A DNA stretch of 64,000 bases from Promethearchaeota archaeon (GTDB lineage Archaea > Asgardarchaeota > Lokiarchaeia > Sigyniarchaeales > SOKP01). The stretch spans positions 434,001-498,000 of the forward strand of contig JAEOUA010000010.1 of the NCBI GenBank assembly GCA_016839555.1, read 5' to 3'. The first letter of the stretch is position 1. Each line of letters starts with the position of its first letter. Under the pieces are notes generated by a model that made no database searches, had not been told where the DNA came from, and was given only the letters and a program-made list of their open reading frames with translations. A program made the position numbers and the translations under genes. Shown here in pieces: positions 47,132-57,019 of this stretch.

Positions 47132-50100
47132 TTAATTGCATATATTTACTTCAGAAATCGCTATTAATTCCATAGAAAAGTTCTGTAAATTTCTTTTTTG
47201 CATATCATTTTTAAGATCAATATAATGAAATTCTATATCATCAAGCTTTTTTTGATTTGATTTAATATCATTTTTAAGAAATTGTATATCATCTTTTAAT
47301 TTTTTTACCGTTTTCATTTTTCTTTCTTTTTTATCTTTATCTAATAAGTTATTAATATTGATCATCGATTTCTCTGAAGGGAATTTATTTTTTTTACTAA
47401 CTAGTTTCTTTTCTAAGGATTTTAATTTTTGAGAAAATAATTTTTTTCTATATTCATATAATTTTTTCTTCTTATTTCTTTCTTTTTGGAATATTTTCTC
47501 ATTTAATTTAATAATTTCTCTTTTCCACTGAGAATATCTGGAATGAATTAAATTTCTAGCGTTTCTAATTAAATCTTTGATAAAAGATGGTTTAATAACG
47601 TTAATGGATTCATTTTTAACTTGATCTTGATAAAAATTATTGAAATTATTAAACCCCAATAAAAATTCAGCGAGTTTGTCTATTTTATTTCCTTTCTCAT
47701 CCACTAATAGTGAAATTATTTTTTCTTCTACAATAAATCCGTGAAATGTGAGTTTAAAAACAATTAAGAAAAAATGATTAAGATCTTTAATTTCCTTTTG
47801 ATATTTTTTTGGGATAGAAGATTTATTTATATTTAAGATGGAAAAATTTACAAGACCTTCATCTCTTAAACAAAATTTTATTATTTCATTAATTAAAGGA
47901 TGGCCTAAAGCAAAAAAATCAATGTCCTCTCTAATTTTAGCCACCTTTAAATTAAATGTGCCTAAATATTGTTTTTCTAGGGATTGATTTAACTGATTTA
48001 ATAATTCTTCAAAAATTTCTATTTTTATTAATGAAGATTCTACTAGATTATCATCATTTTCATCTGAGTTTTTGATTTTGCTAAATTTTCCATACGTTTT
48101 ATTAAGATCAAAAAATCGTGAAATAAAGATATACAGTAAATCATTTGTCAATATTTCTTGATTATGAGAGCTATATTTTATTAATTCATCCATTTGGAAT
48201 GATTTTTTATCAATCAATAAATCCTCCAATTTTAATTGCATCTCTTTTACCTTTTTTACTCTTTTTTCTAAATCTCTGTTAAATTTAGAGATTTGCTGAT
48301 GTTTATTTTTATCTATAGAAAAGACTAATTTTTTAATATCATCCTCTATTTTTCCTAAAATCGGCTCTAAGTGGCCTATTGATTGTTTAAATAGATTTAT
48401 TCGCTTATTTAAGGCAAAAATTATATCTGTTTCTATCGTATCCTCCATGAATAAATTATAAATATATATTTTCTCTGATCTCTGTCCGATGCGGTCTAAT
48501 CGTCCAATTCTCTGTTCAAGTTTCATTGGATTCCACGGAAGATCATAATTTATAAGAATTCTACAGAACTGAAAGTTTCTCCCTTCTCCGCCGATTTCCG
48601 TTGATAATAAAATTGAAAATCTTTTGTTTTTTCTGAATCGTTTGACAGAATCTGCTTTTTGTTCTTTAGTTAGACCTCCGTAAAAAATCTCAATGGAAAA
48701 ATTTAGATCTTCTTCCTCTAGAATTGTTTTTAGAAAAAAAAGAGTATCAACGAATTGAGTAAATATGAGTATTTTTTCTTGTGGATTGTTTTGATAAATC
48801 TTTTGTAAAAGTTCTAATAGCTTTTCGGATTTGGAATCATAAGGAATAGCTTTTAATTTATTATAGAATTCTCTTAGAATTTTTTCTTGGTTTTCAACAT
48901 TTAAGATGTTGTTATTCATAAGATCAATTTTTACATCAGCATCATCGATTGTGCTCGTATCCATTTCAGATTCATAATAATCTGGGTCTTCCATTTTCAA
49001 TTTTTTTAGTGTTAATAACCTTTTTTCAAGACTTCTTAGGAAGGCATATTTTGAGCTAGTAAGTAGTTTTTGAAGAGTAGTAATAACAAATCCAAGACCA
49101 AGATTTTTATTTGTAGCATTTCCAGCCAAATTATATATTTTTGCTAAATATAACTGGATTTCATTATGAATATTGAGTTCTTCTTCTTTTGGATTAACCA
49201 AGATTGTTTTAACTACTCGCTCATTTATATATTCATCAGATATGACATTTCTTTTTTGATTTCTAATTAAGAATTTTGAGAGCGTATGGTCTTTTTCTAA
49301 TGCTTTTAGTATTTCTGTCTTTTTGGACAATTTTTTAAGCTCAGTAATAATTTCATTAAAAGATTTGTTATTATTTATATATTTCAGATCTTTGAGCAAT
49401 TTTATGGTATTTTTGACTTCAAATGTATTTAATTCATTGAGTTGAGTAATATTTCTGACAAGTAAATTGATGAATGGAATATTTTTACGAAAATGCTCAA
49501 AATCACTAAAATTATTAAATGCTTCAGGATGTACTAGTTCAATTAGAGAATAAAGCTCGAATGGATGTAATTGGAGAGGTGTTGCTGTTAATAGTAATAG
49601 ACTTTCCGTATTTTGACTTAAATTTCTTGCTAATTGAAAATTAAGCGTCTCTCTATAATTACCCGTAGATTTATTTAACAAATACCTCCGAAGATGATGT
49701 GCCTCATCAAAAACCACAATATCCCATGAAATCTGGGATAATAAATTAATATATTTAGGATTGCGGGCAAATTGGAGTGAACATATAATTAAATTATCAT
49801 AATAAAAGGGATTGTGCAATATATTTAGATGCTCATAATGACCTTTTTTCTTCAATTTTTTTAGTTTTAATCCATCATAATAAATAAATTTAATATGAAA
49901 CTTATTTTCCATCTCAAACTTCCATTGTTTCACAAGAGATGCAGGAACGATAAGGAGTATTCTTTCAGCTATGTTTCTTGCCATCATTTCCTTTATATAT
50001 ATTCCTGCCTCAATTGTTTTTCCTAAACCTACTTCATCTGCTAATATCATTCTTGGAAAATAATCTTCAGATAATCTATGGGCGACATTAATCTGATGAG

Positions 50101-50713
50101 GCATAAAGGAAAGTCTAGAATTTGTTACACACTTTACTTGGTGTGAAGTGTAATAAGAATTAAATTGGTATGCCCAATATTTAAGTAGAAAGCTTTTTGG
50201 AGGATCTATGGTTTTAATGGATATTATTTCTTCTAATGATGATTTATTCTTTAAAATAATTTCAGATTCATTTACCTGAGTTTTAGTTCCATTGGAATAT
50301 AGCACTTCATAGGAGATTTCTCCATTTTTGGAAACAAAATCAGCAGAATTAACAATTGCATAGATATTTTCATTTTTTGTAAAAACTTTTTCATTAACCT
50401 TGAAAATATAATGAATTAAATCAATTGGGTGAACAATTTTAATGATATTTTTTCTAAATAGAACCTTATATTTAGTAATTATATAGATATCATCTTCATC
50501 AAGCGATTTGGAAGCAGGAATTTCTAGTTTTTTAATAATTCTCCCAATACCCAATTTAGGATTTAAACGATATATAACAAAATTATCAACTTGAAATTCT
50601 TTTCCTTTACAGTAGATATTAAAACATTTTGAAAATCGAGAGCTCAACTCATTAGCACAAAATGGACAAAAAAATGATTCTTTAGAAGTGATTATTTTTG
50701 TATCTTGAGGCAT
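47132..50713 (-). CDS. SNF2/RapA-type helicase-like ATPase with N-terminal zinc motif and coiled-coil tail
   Basis: The 1193-aa protein begins with a zinc motif (CPFCANELSSRF, then CFNIYC). The helicase core has SFMPHQINVAHR, Walker A ILADEVGLGKTIEAG, FDEAHHLRRY (DEAH), LTATPLQ, and in the second lobe LLSTEIGGEGRNFQ with QRIGRLDRIGQRS. GLGKTIEAGI and DRIGQ are marks of the RapA/HepA branch of SNF2, used to remodel protein-DNA or polymerase complexes. About 600 residues of lysine-rich coiled coil follow. DISARM DrmD and other phage-defence helicases share this core, but no methylase, nuclease or other defence partner flanks it, so a role in defence is not supported. Confidence 0.85.
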   Translation of the reverse strand: MPQDTKIITSKESFFCPFCANELSSRFSKCFNIYCKGKEFQVDNFVIYRLNPKLGIGRIIKKLEIPASKSLDEDDIYIITKYKVLFRKNIIKIVHPIDLIHYIFKVNEKVFTKNENIYAIVNSADFVSKNGEISYEVLYSNGTKTQVNESEIILKNKSSLEEIISIKTIDPPKSFLLKYWAYQFNSYYTSHQVKCVTNSRLSFMPHQINVAHRLSEDYFPRMILADEVGLGKTIEAGIYIKEMMARNIAERILLIVPASLVKQWKFEMENKFHIKFIYYDGLKLKKLKKKGHYEHLNILHNPFYYDNLIICSLQFARNPKYINLLSQISWDIVVFDEAHHLRRYLLNKSTGNYRETLNFQLARNLSQNTESLLLLTATPLQLHPFELYSLIELVHPEAFNNFSDFEHFRKNIPFINLLVRNITQLNELNTFEVKNTIKLLKDLKYINNNKSFNEIITELKKLSKKTEILKALEKDHTLSKFLIRNQKRNVISDEYINERVVKTILVNPKEEELNIHNEIQLYLAKIYNLAGNATNKNLGLGFVITTLQKLLTSSKYAFLRSLEKRLLTLKKLKMEDPDYYESEMDTSTIDDADVKIDLMNNNILNVENQEKILREFYNKLKAIPYDSKSEKLLELLQKIYQNNPQEKILIFTQFVDTLFFLKTILEEEDLNFSIEIFYGGLTKEQKADSVKRFRKNKRFSILLSTEIGGEGRNFQFCRILINYDLPWNPMKLEQRIGRLDRIGQRSEKIYIYNLFMEDTIETDIIFALNKRINLFKQSIGHLEPILGKIEDDIKKLVFSIDKNKHQQISKFNRDLEKRVKKVKEMQLKLEDLLIDKKSFQMDELIKYSSHNQEILTNDLLYIFISRFFDLNKTYGKFSKIKNSDENDDNLVESSLIKIEIFEELLNQLNQSLEKQYLGTFNLKVAKIREDIDFFALGHPLINEIIKFCLRDEGLVNFSILNINKSSIPKKYQKEIKDLNHFFLIVFKLTFHGFIVEEKIISLLVDEKGNKIDKLAEFLLGFNNFNNFYQDQVKNESINVIKPSFIKDLIRNARNLIHSRYSQWKREIIKLNEKIFQKERNKKKKLYEYRKKLFSQKLKSLEKKLVSKKNKFPSEKSMININNLLDKDKKERKMKTVKKLKDDIQFLKNDIKSNQKKLDDIEFHYIDLKNDMQKRNLQNFSMELIAISEVNICN

Positions 50714-50838
50714 CCGCAGTTATTTCTCTATATAAATTTTAAATATTTTAAATTAATTCTTATGCTCTTAAAGGAAATAATTTTTATTATGAAAAGTGAT
50801 TTATGGCTTTAATTTTTTATTTAAAATAGGTGAATAAA

Positions 50839-52308
50839 TCATTCATATTTTTCTTTTTTTTCTTTTATAACCTGAATCATCTCTTCCCTGCCGGTTTTTT
50901 TTAACCTTCTGAGATATTTATTAAGCTCCCCCCTGGTATGAGATGGACCTCCCTCCTGTATCACGGTCCACATAGGATCAATTCTCGAACTTGATGATTT
51001 CATCATATTTTTGTGCCATTGCTCAAGATATTTTATGCCTCTATTAAGCACTTCAGGATTTTTATCCGCCATATTATTTAGCATATGGTAATCGTTTTTA
51101 TAATCAAAAAGCATATATTCAGGAAAATTCTTCAATCCGGTATGATAAGTTCTGATTAAAATCCAATCATCAAATCTTACTGATCGTTGACAACTCCATG
51201 CATTTTGACTTATTATTAAAAATTTTCTTCCATATGGCTCATTATTTTCAATATTTGCAAAAAAGCTTTTTCCATCCCAAGATTTTGGCACGCTAGCTCC
51301 TATTCCTTCTGTTATTGTGGCAGCCATATCATTTGTATACACTAAGTTGTTATATTCATTTTTCCAAGTTTTACCTGGCCATTTAATAATTAAAGGTACC
51401 CGATTTGTGAAGTGATCTGCGGTGCCATGATCACCATAAACATTGAGTTCTCCTTGATTTTCTCCATGATCTGCACTTACTATAATTAATGTTTCATCAA
51501 ACACATTAAAATTTTTTAAAATTTGTATAATTTTTCCGATATAAAAATCAGCATATCTAATTCCCGTATCATAGCCGTCAATCCAAGACTTAAAATCATC
51601 TACAGATTTCATTTCGGTTATTTTTATTCGTGGAAATGCTCTCTTAATCCTTTTATTTGATTTAAATCCATGAATTTCTCTCGCGGAATGGGGCCCATAA
51701 CTCTTTCTATGTTCATTAATTATATCTTCAGTTAGCCATGAAGGGGGAGGATCATCTTTAAAAGGATCTCCAAACGATTCTGGGGTACGATATGGTGTAT
51801 GAGGATCCCAAAAGTTAATATGAAGCATCCAGTTATCCTCTTTAGCATGTTTATTTAACCATTTTTCTGCATAAAAATAAATATCATCGGCGATTTCGTG
51901 TCCTTGTTTTCCTGGATTATACATTTCATTCCATCCCGCATAAAACCAATATGCTGAATGCCGTTCTGCATATGGCGAAATTGAAACCGTGTAATACCCT
52001 GCCTGCCTTAGTTTAAATATCCAAAATTCACTCATTATGCGCTGGTCAATAAATCCTCTTTCCTTTCCCATGATCCTTAAATCAGCTGCTGTACCGCCGT
52101 GTCCAACAATTCCTGTATGTATGCCAAATTTTCCAGTGAATAATGAGGCCCGAGAAGGGAGGCAAGGAGCATCAGAAGCATAGGCTTCTTTGAAGATAGT
52201 TCCATTTTGTGCAACCTCATCTATTTTTGGGCTTGTTTTACGATGATATCCATAACAACCTAAATGATCTGCTCTGAGTGTATCAATATCAATATACAGT
52301 ATTCTCAT
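50839..52308 (-). CDS. Type I sulfatase (formylglycine-dependent)
   Basis: The 489-aa protein is an alkaline-phosphatase-fold sulfatase. Asp7 and Asp9 (YIDIDTLRADHLG) bind calcium, and Cys49 in APCLPSRASLFTGK is the CxPxR site converted to formylglycine. SADHGENQGELNVYGDHG carries the metal ligands. It cleaves sulfate esters, probably from sulfated sugars of algal or animal glycans. The sequence lacks a signal peptide, so it is cytoplasmic and would need its maturase (FGE or anSME) elsewhere in the genome. It shares the strand with the SNF2 gene but is about 125 bp upstream. Confidence 0.9.
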   Translation of the reverse strand: MRILYIDIDTLRADHLGCYGYHRKTSPKIDEVAQNGTIFKEAYASDAPCLPSRASLFTGKFGIHTGIVGHGGTAADLRIMGKERGFIDQRIMSEFWIFKLRQAGYYTVSISPYAERHSAYWFYAGWNEMYNPGKQGHEIADDIYFYAEKWLNKHAKEDNWMLHINFWDPHTPYRTPESFGDPFKDDPPPSWLTEDIINEHRKSYGPHSAREIHGFKSNKRIKRAFPRIKITEMKSVDDFKSWIDGYDTGIRYADFYIGKIIQILKNFNVFDETLIIVSADHGENQGELNVYGDHGTADHFTNRVPLIIKWPGKTWKNEYNNLVYTNDMAATITEGIGASVPKSWDGKSFFANIENNEPYGRKFLIISQNAWSCQRSVRFDDWILIRTYHTGLKNFPEYMLFDYKNDYHMLNNMADKNPEVLNRGIKYLEQWHKNMMKSSSSRIDPMWTVIQEGGPSHTRGELNKYLRRLKKTGREEMIQVIKEKKEKYE

Positions 52309-52429
52309 AGGTATTATTTATTCTTTTAAGTTTATATAAATACCAGAAATTCGCATTTAATCTTATGATTGAAAATAAGCAAAAGTTTAATTTTATAAAA
52401 AAAGTGGTTAAATGAATCTATCTATTATT

Positions 52430-53089
52430 TTATTCTAATTCTGAAAGCAATGCCATAATCTGTTCACAAACAAAATTATAGGCCTTTATAGAACTCACAT
52501 TGTATAGTTCAATAGATTCAATAATTTCGGTATTATTATAGAAATCATATGAAGTCTTTAATTCAGGATAATCTGTCTTTAAATAATTTATAATTTTTTC
52601 AGAAATTAATTGCTTAAATAATTCAGAAGTTCTTTGGATATTTAATTTATTCGGATTTACAAAAGTAATAAGTATTCTATTAAAATCCAAGAAATTTATG
52701 ATGGATAACAGTTTATTGTCTTTAGAATAAAATTTTCTCTCAATTTTAGAAGTAATTACTGTTTCTTTGATTTCAGTAAGAAGATCTAAAATACTTGAAG
52801 TGATTAAATTATAATCTTCAATTGATTTGAGATTTTCGATATCCATTGACTCTATGATGTCTGTCTCATTGTAAAAATAATATTTTACCTTCATATTTAT
52901 ATTCTGTTTTTCAAGAATATGAATTGTTTTCTGGAGAAAAATTGAGACAAACTTTTCAGAGTCTTTTGTGATTTGGAGAAGTTCTGGATTAGGGAAATAA
53001 ATTCTGACATTTAAAAATTCGATATAACTTACAATACACAGCAGCTCATTATCTATGCTGTAAAATTTTCTTTTTATTTCCGAAGATAT
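52430..53089 (-). CDS. Internally repeated hypothetical protein, probable ATA start or decayed 5' end
   Basis: From ATG 52894 the frame gives 154 aa, but the same frame is open and homologous upstream to a TGA at 53093. The protein shows a unit of about 80 residues repeated about two and a half times: RKFYSxDNxLLSI then NPxxL, then YxFYNxTxIIES, then ILxLLxEI. The upstream part SSEIKRKFYSIDNELLCIV is a further copy, so translation likely starts before 52894. No ATG, GTG or TTG exists there; the only early candidate is ATA at 53089, preceded by a GTGAT Shine-Dalgarno-like match. Otherwise the gene has lost its beginning. Soluble; function unknown. Confidence 0.55.
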   Translation of the reverse strand: MSSEIKRKFYSIDNELLCIVSYIEFLNVRIYFPNPELLQITKDSEKFVSIFLQKTIHILEKQNINMKVKYYFYNETDIIESMDIENLKSIEDYNLITSSILDLLTEIKETVITSKIERKFYSKDNKLLSIINFLDFNRILITFVNPNKLNIQRTSELFKQLISEKIINYLKTDYPELKTSYDFYNNTEIIESIELYNVSSIKAYNFVCEQIMALLSELE

Positions 53090-53398
53090 GACTCATCACA
53101 TCTTTTTCTTTTATTTTTATAATGGATGTAAATATAAATGATATGCAAAAAAAAAATAATGATTATAAGATTTGCTAAAATACCTATTCTTAGTAAAATA
53201 AAACCAATATCATTATATAAGAATTATTATTTTTAATCTTGTATCTTATTGTTTTATAATTAAATTTGATTCACTCTAATTCAATTAAACAATTGAAAAA
53301 TAATAGTTATATTAAAAATTTAAAAACTATTTTTTATAATAAGATTGAGACTTTTTAGCAGTATTCATGCTTTTAGAAAAAACCAACTTTTATAAGCT
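53090..53398. other. Intergenic, 309 bp, divergent
   Basis: Between the repeated hypothetical gene (minus) and hdrA (plus) the sequence is AT-rich, with no frame or RNA gene. It carries the promoter for the hdrA operon; I cannot pick the TATA box with confidence. Confidence 0.45.
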
Positions 53399-56300
53399 AT
53401 GGCTGAATTAGAAAGCAGTGTATTGGTTATCGGTGGGGGAATAGCTGGGATTCAAACATCATTAGATTTAACCGAATTAGGATTTAAAGTCTATTTAGTT
53501 GAGAAAGCACCTACTATTGGAGGGACAATGGCTCAATTAGATAAAACATTCCCCACTTTAGATTGTTCTCTATGCATTTTAGCCCCAAAAATGGTTGAAG
53601 TATTTCGAAATCCTAATATTGAGCTACTTACCTATTCTTATGTGAAAGAGATTAAAGGAACTGCTGGTAATTATACAATCAAAATGATAAAAAAGCCAAG
53701 ATACATAAATGAAGACCTTTGTAAAGGATGCGGAGATTGTGCCTCTATCTGTCCAGTAAAAGGTATTCCCAGTGATTTTGATGCTCATTTAAGTACTCAT
53801 GGAGCGGCGCATATTTCTTTCCCATCATCCGTACCGCCTGTTTATCTTATCGATGAAAATAAATGCTTATATTTGAATCATGGAATTTGTAAATTATGTT
53901 CTAAGAATTGTGAAGTGAATGCTATTGATTTTACTCAAAAACCTAAAGAAATAATCATCAAAGTGGGCGCGATTGTAATAGCGACAGGATATGAGCAAAA
54001 ATATCCTGAATTTTATTCGAGATTAGCTGGATCACATCCAAACGTATTATCAAGCCTTCAATTTGAAAGATTATTATCAGCAAATGGTCCTACTGGTGGA
54101 GAATTAATCAGATTAGACGATAGAACTCACCCCCATAAAATCGCATTTTTACAATGTATAGGATCTCGAGATTTCCATCATCCAGAATGCAAAAAATACT
54201 GTTCTGCTATCTGTTGTATGTCTTCTGCCAAGCAAGCAATTGTGGCTAAAGAACATTCTCCAGAATTGGAATGTTATATTTTTAATACCGAAATAAGAGC
54301 AAAGGGTAAAAATTTTTACGAATTTATCGTTAAGAGTGAGGAAGAATATGGAGTTAAATATATTAACGGGAAAGTTTCAATTGTTAAAGTTAATCAAGAA
54401 AATGGAAACTTAATTTTATGTTATGAGGATATTAATAGAAATATTGTTGAAGAAGAACAATTTGATTTAGTTGTTCTTGCAAGTGCCTTATTTCCTAATC
54501 AATCCTACTATGAATTATTAGAGGATATAGATGTTTATTATAATGAATTTGGATTTATTAATGAAGATGGATTAAAGAAATGTGAAGAACACAACATATT
54601 TTTCACCGGTTATTCTAGAAAACCAAAAGATATACCCGTAGCTGTTGCTGAAGGATCTGCATGTGCGGCGAAGATTAGTGAAAAATTATATCCTGTGCGA
54701 TTTGAAAAAATTGAAGAAATTTCTTATCCTCCAGAAATTCCTGTTAATCCAGAAGATGAACCAAGAGTAGGGGTATTAGTATGTCAATGTGGAATAAATA
54801 TAGGTGGTATTGTAGATACCACTGCTGTGGTCGATTATGTTTCTAAATTACCATATGTAGCTCATGCTGAAGAAAATATGTATTCTTGTAGCTCTGATTC
54901 TCAAGAAAGAATTAAAGAGATGATTAAAGAATATAATTTAAATCGATTTATTGTAGCCTCTTGTACACCGAGGACTCATGAACCCCTTTTTAGAAATACT
55001 TTAAGAGAGGCGGGCTTAAATCCCTTTTTATTTGAGTTAGTAAATATTAGGGATCAAGATTCTTGGGTTCATCAAAAAGAACCAGAAAAAGCAACTAAAA
55101 AAGCTTGCGACTTAATACGAATGTATTTAGCGAAAGTAGTCAATTTAGCTCCTCAGCAAAAAATTAAAGTCAAAGTAGAGAAATCAACTTTAATTATTGG
55201 TGGAGGCATTGCGGGAATTGTTGCAGCTCATAATCTTGCTAACCAAGGCTTTGAAGTATATTTAGTAGAAATGAAATCTATTTTGGGAGGAAATTCACTT
55301 GAATTTATTGATTTGTATGATTTGCCGATTCATAAGCAAGATATATTAAAATATATCAATGATTTAAAAACTAAAGAAAATATGCATATTCTAACAGAAT
55401 CGAAAATTATAGATATCAATGGATATGTAGGAAACTATAAAATTAAAATAGAACACTTTAATAATGATTCTAAATTCGAAGAATTTACTGTTGGAACAAT
55501 AATAGTGGCTACTGGAACAAATCAATCAGATACAGATCGCTGGAATGATATACTTCACAAATATTCTAAAAAAGTTTTCACCCAACATGAACTTGAAAGA
55601 ATTAAAGATACAGAAGTTCCGGGATTTAATGATGCAACAATTATTTTGTGTGTAGATCAAAGGAAAAATTCAAATAATACTGGAGAAAAAATAAAAACAT
55701 ATTGTAGTAATATATGCTGTAAAGTGGCACTCAAGAATATCGAAAAATTATTGAATATAAATCCCGATGCTCATATTCACGTTTTATATCGGGAATTACA
55801 ATTTTCAGATTTAAATGCAGAAAAGTTATGGCGAGATTTGCGAAAAGATGTTATGTTTGAGAGATACAGTTCAATTGACAACATAAAAATAACTGATTCT
55901 AAAGGACATTTTCATATTAAATATAATAATGTGGGGGCTGAATGTGAAATTGAATATGATTCAGATCTCTTAATATTAGCTACTCCTGAAATTCCAAGCA
56001 AAGGAACTGCTGAATTAGCAAAGATGTTAAAAGTGCCTTTAACAAAAGATGGTTTCTTTTTAGAAGCTCATGTCAAGCTAAGACCCTTGGATTTTGCTAC
56101 CGATGGAATATTTTTATGTGGGGGAGCGCATTGGCCAAAATGGATTGATGAATCAATTACACAAGCCTATGGGGCTGCGGGAAGAGCTGCAACTCTCATG
56201 GTAAAGGGAGAAGTTGAAACTGAGGGGATCACATCCTATGTATATGAAGAAAAATGCATTGGTTGCGGGGTCTGTGCTGAAATATGTCCTTATAATGCTA

Positions 56301-56503
56301 TTGAAATAAAAGAAATACATAAAAATTTCGGATTATATAATATCACTGAAAAGAAAGCATATATAATCAATGCTTTATGTAAAGGCTGTGGTGCTTGTGC
56401 CGCAGAATGTCCGTTAGGTGCTATTAATCAAAAACACTTTACAAAATATCAAATTAAAAAACAAATTGAACTCCTTACTGGAATTGATATAGAATCTTCT
56501 TAA
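53399..56503 (+). CDS. hdrA: HdrA-like flavin/iron-sulfur protein, double (fused) form
   Basis: The 1034-aa protein contains two FAD domains. The first starts VLVIGGGIAGIQTSLDL (residue 9) and holds CKGCGDCASICP (108-119), CLYLNHGICKLCSKNC and CIGSRDFHHPECKKYCSAIC. A canonical HdrA N-domain follows (VGVLVCQCGINIGGIVD, then ASCTPRTHEPLFR). A second FAD domain (LIIGGGIAGIVAAHNL) and two C-terminal [4Fe-4S] motifs (CIGCGVCAEICP, CKGCGACAAECP) complete it. Normal HdrA is about 650 aa, so this is the HdrA body fused in front of a complete HdrA. HdrA bifurcates electrons between ferredoxin and other acceptors. MvhD and FrhB genes follow directly. Confidence 0.92.
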   Translation: MAELESSVLVIGGGIAGIQTSLDLTELGFKVYLVEKAPTIGGTMAQLDKTFPTLDCSLCILAPKMVEVFRNPNIELLTYSYVKEIKGTAGNYTIKMIKKPRYINEDLCKGCGDCASICPVKGIPSDFDAHLSTHGAAHISFPSSVPPVYLIDENKCLYLNHGICKLCSKNCEVNAIDFTQKPKEIIIKVGAIVIATGYEQKYPEFYSRLAGSHPNVLSSLQFERLLSANGPTGGELIRLDDRTHPHKIAFLQCIGSRDFHHPECKKYCSAICCMSSAKQAIVAKEHSPELECYIFNTEIRAKGKNFYEFIVKSEEEYGVKYINGKVSIVKVNQENGNLILCYEDINRNIVEEEQFDLVVLASALFPNQSYYELLEDIDVYYNEFGFINEDGLKKCEEHNIFFTGYSRKPKDIPVAVAEGSACAAKISEKLYPVRFEKIEEISYPPEIPVNPEDEPRVGVLVCQCGINIGGIVDTTAVVDYVSKLPYVAHAEENMYSCSSDSQERIKEMIKEYNLNRFIVASCTPRTHEPLFRNTLREAGLNPFLFELVNIRDQDSWVHQKEPEKATKKACDLIRMYLAKVVNLAPQQKIKVKVEKSTLIIGGGIAGIVAAHNLANQGFEVYLVEMKSILGGNSLEFIDLYDLPIHKQDILKYINDLKTKENMHILTESKIIDINGYVGNYKIKIEHFNNDSKFEEFTVGTIIVATGTNQSDTDRWNDILHKYSKKVFTQHELERIKDTEVPGFNDATIILCVDQRKNSNNTGEKIKTYCSNICCKVALKNIEKLLNINPDAHIHVLYRELQFSDLNAEKLWRDLRKDVMFERYSSIDNIKITDSKGHFHIKYNNVGAECEIEYDSDLLILATPEIPSKGTAELAKMLKVPLTKDGFFLEAHVKLRPLDFATDGIFLCGGAHWPKWIDESITQAYGAAGRAATLMVKGEVETEGITSYVYEEKCIGCGVCAEICPYNAIEIKEIHKNFGLYNITEKKAYIINALCKGCGACAAECPLGAINQKHFTKYQIKKQIELLTGIDIESS

Positions 56504-56516
56504 TTATTTTGTTTAT

Positions 56517-57002
56517 GTGAAAAAAATGAAAAATATTCAAATAGAAGGAACAAAAGAACAAAAGCGAAATTTTGAGCCGGAAATTCTGGTGTTTTGTTGC
56601 AACTGGTGTTCTTATGCGGGAGCAGATTTAGCGGGTGTTTCTCGATTTCAATATCCTCCGAATATACGCATAATTAGAGTAATGTGTTCGGGAAGAGTAG
56701 AACCTGTTTTTATTTTAGATGCATTTCAAAAAGGCATAGATGGAGTGCTTATAACGGGATGTCATATTGGTGATTGTCATTATATCAGTGGTAATGAAAG
56801 AACCCAAGAACGAATGGAACATATGAAACCATTATTAAAAAATATAGGAATAAATGAGAAACGATTTGAACTACATTGGATTTCTGCTAGTGAAGGAAAA
56901 CAGTTTGCTGAGTTAATAAGAGACTTTACAGAAAAAATTAAACAAATAGGACCATCTCCCTTACCTAAAAAGTTAGGAAAAATTGAAATTAGAAATGAAT
57001 AG
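56517..57002 (+). CDS. mvhD: MvhD-like delta-subunit iron-sulfur protein
   Basis: The 161-aa protein matches the hydrogenase/heterodisulfide-reductase delta subunit: VFCCNWCSYAGADLAG, RVMCSGRVEP, and GVLITGCHIGDCHYISGN. These cysteines hold a [2Fe-2S] cluster and the subunit hands electrons to HdrA. It starts at GTG 56517 (ATG at 56526 is a close alternative), 13 nt after hdrA, in the same operon. No hydrogenase large or small subunit is present here, so the electron donor is something other than an MvhAG hydrogenase encoded locally. Confidence 0.9.
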   Translation: MKKMKNIQIEGTKEQKRNFEPEILVFCCNWCSYAGADLAGVSRFQYPPNIRIIRVMCSGRVEPVFILDAFQKGIDGVLITGCHIGDCHYISGNERTQERMEHMKPLLKNIGINEKRFELHWISASEGKQFAELIRDFTEKIKQIGPSPLPKKLGKIEIRNE

Positions 57003-57019
57003 AGTAGAGATGAAAAAAT

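Noticed and set aside
47132..52308. DISARM-like defence island from the SNF2 gene and neighbours
   Set aside because: Neighbours are a sulfatase and a small hypothetical gene; there is no methylase, nuclease or other partner.
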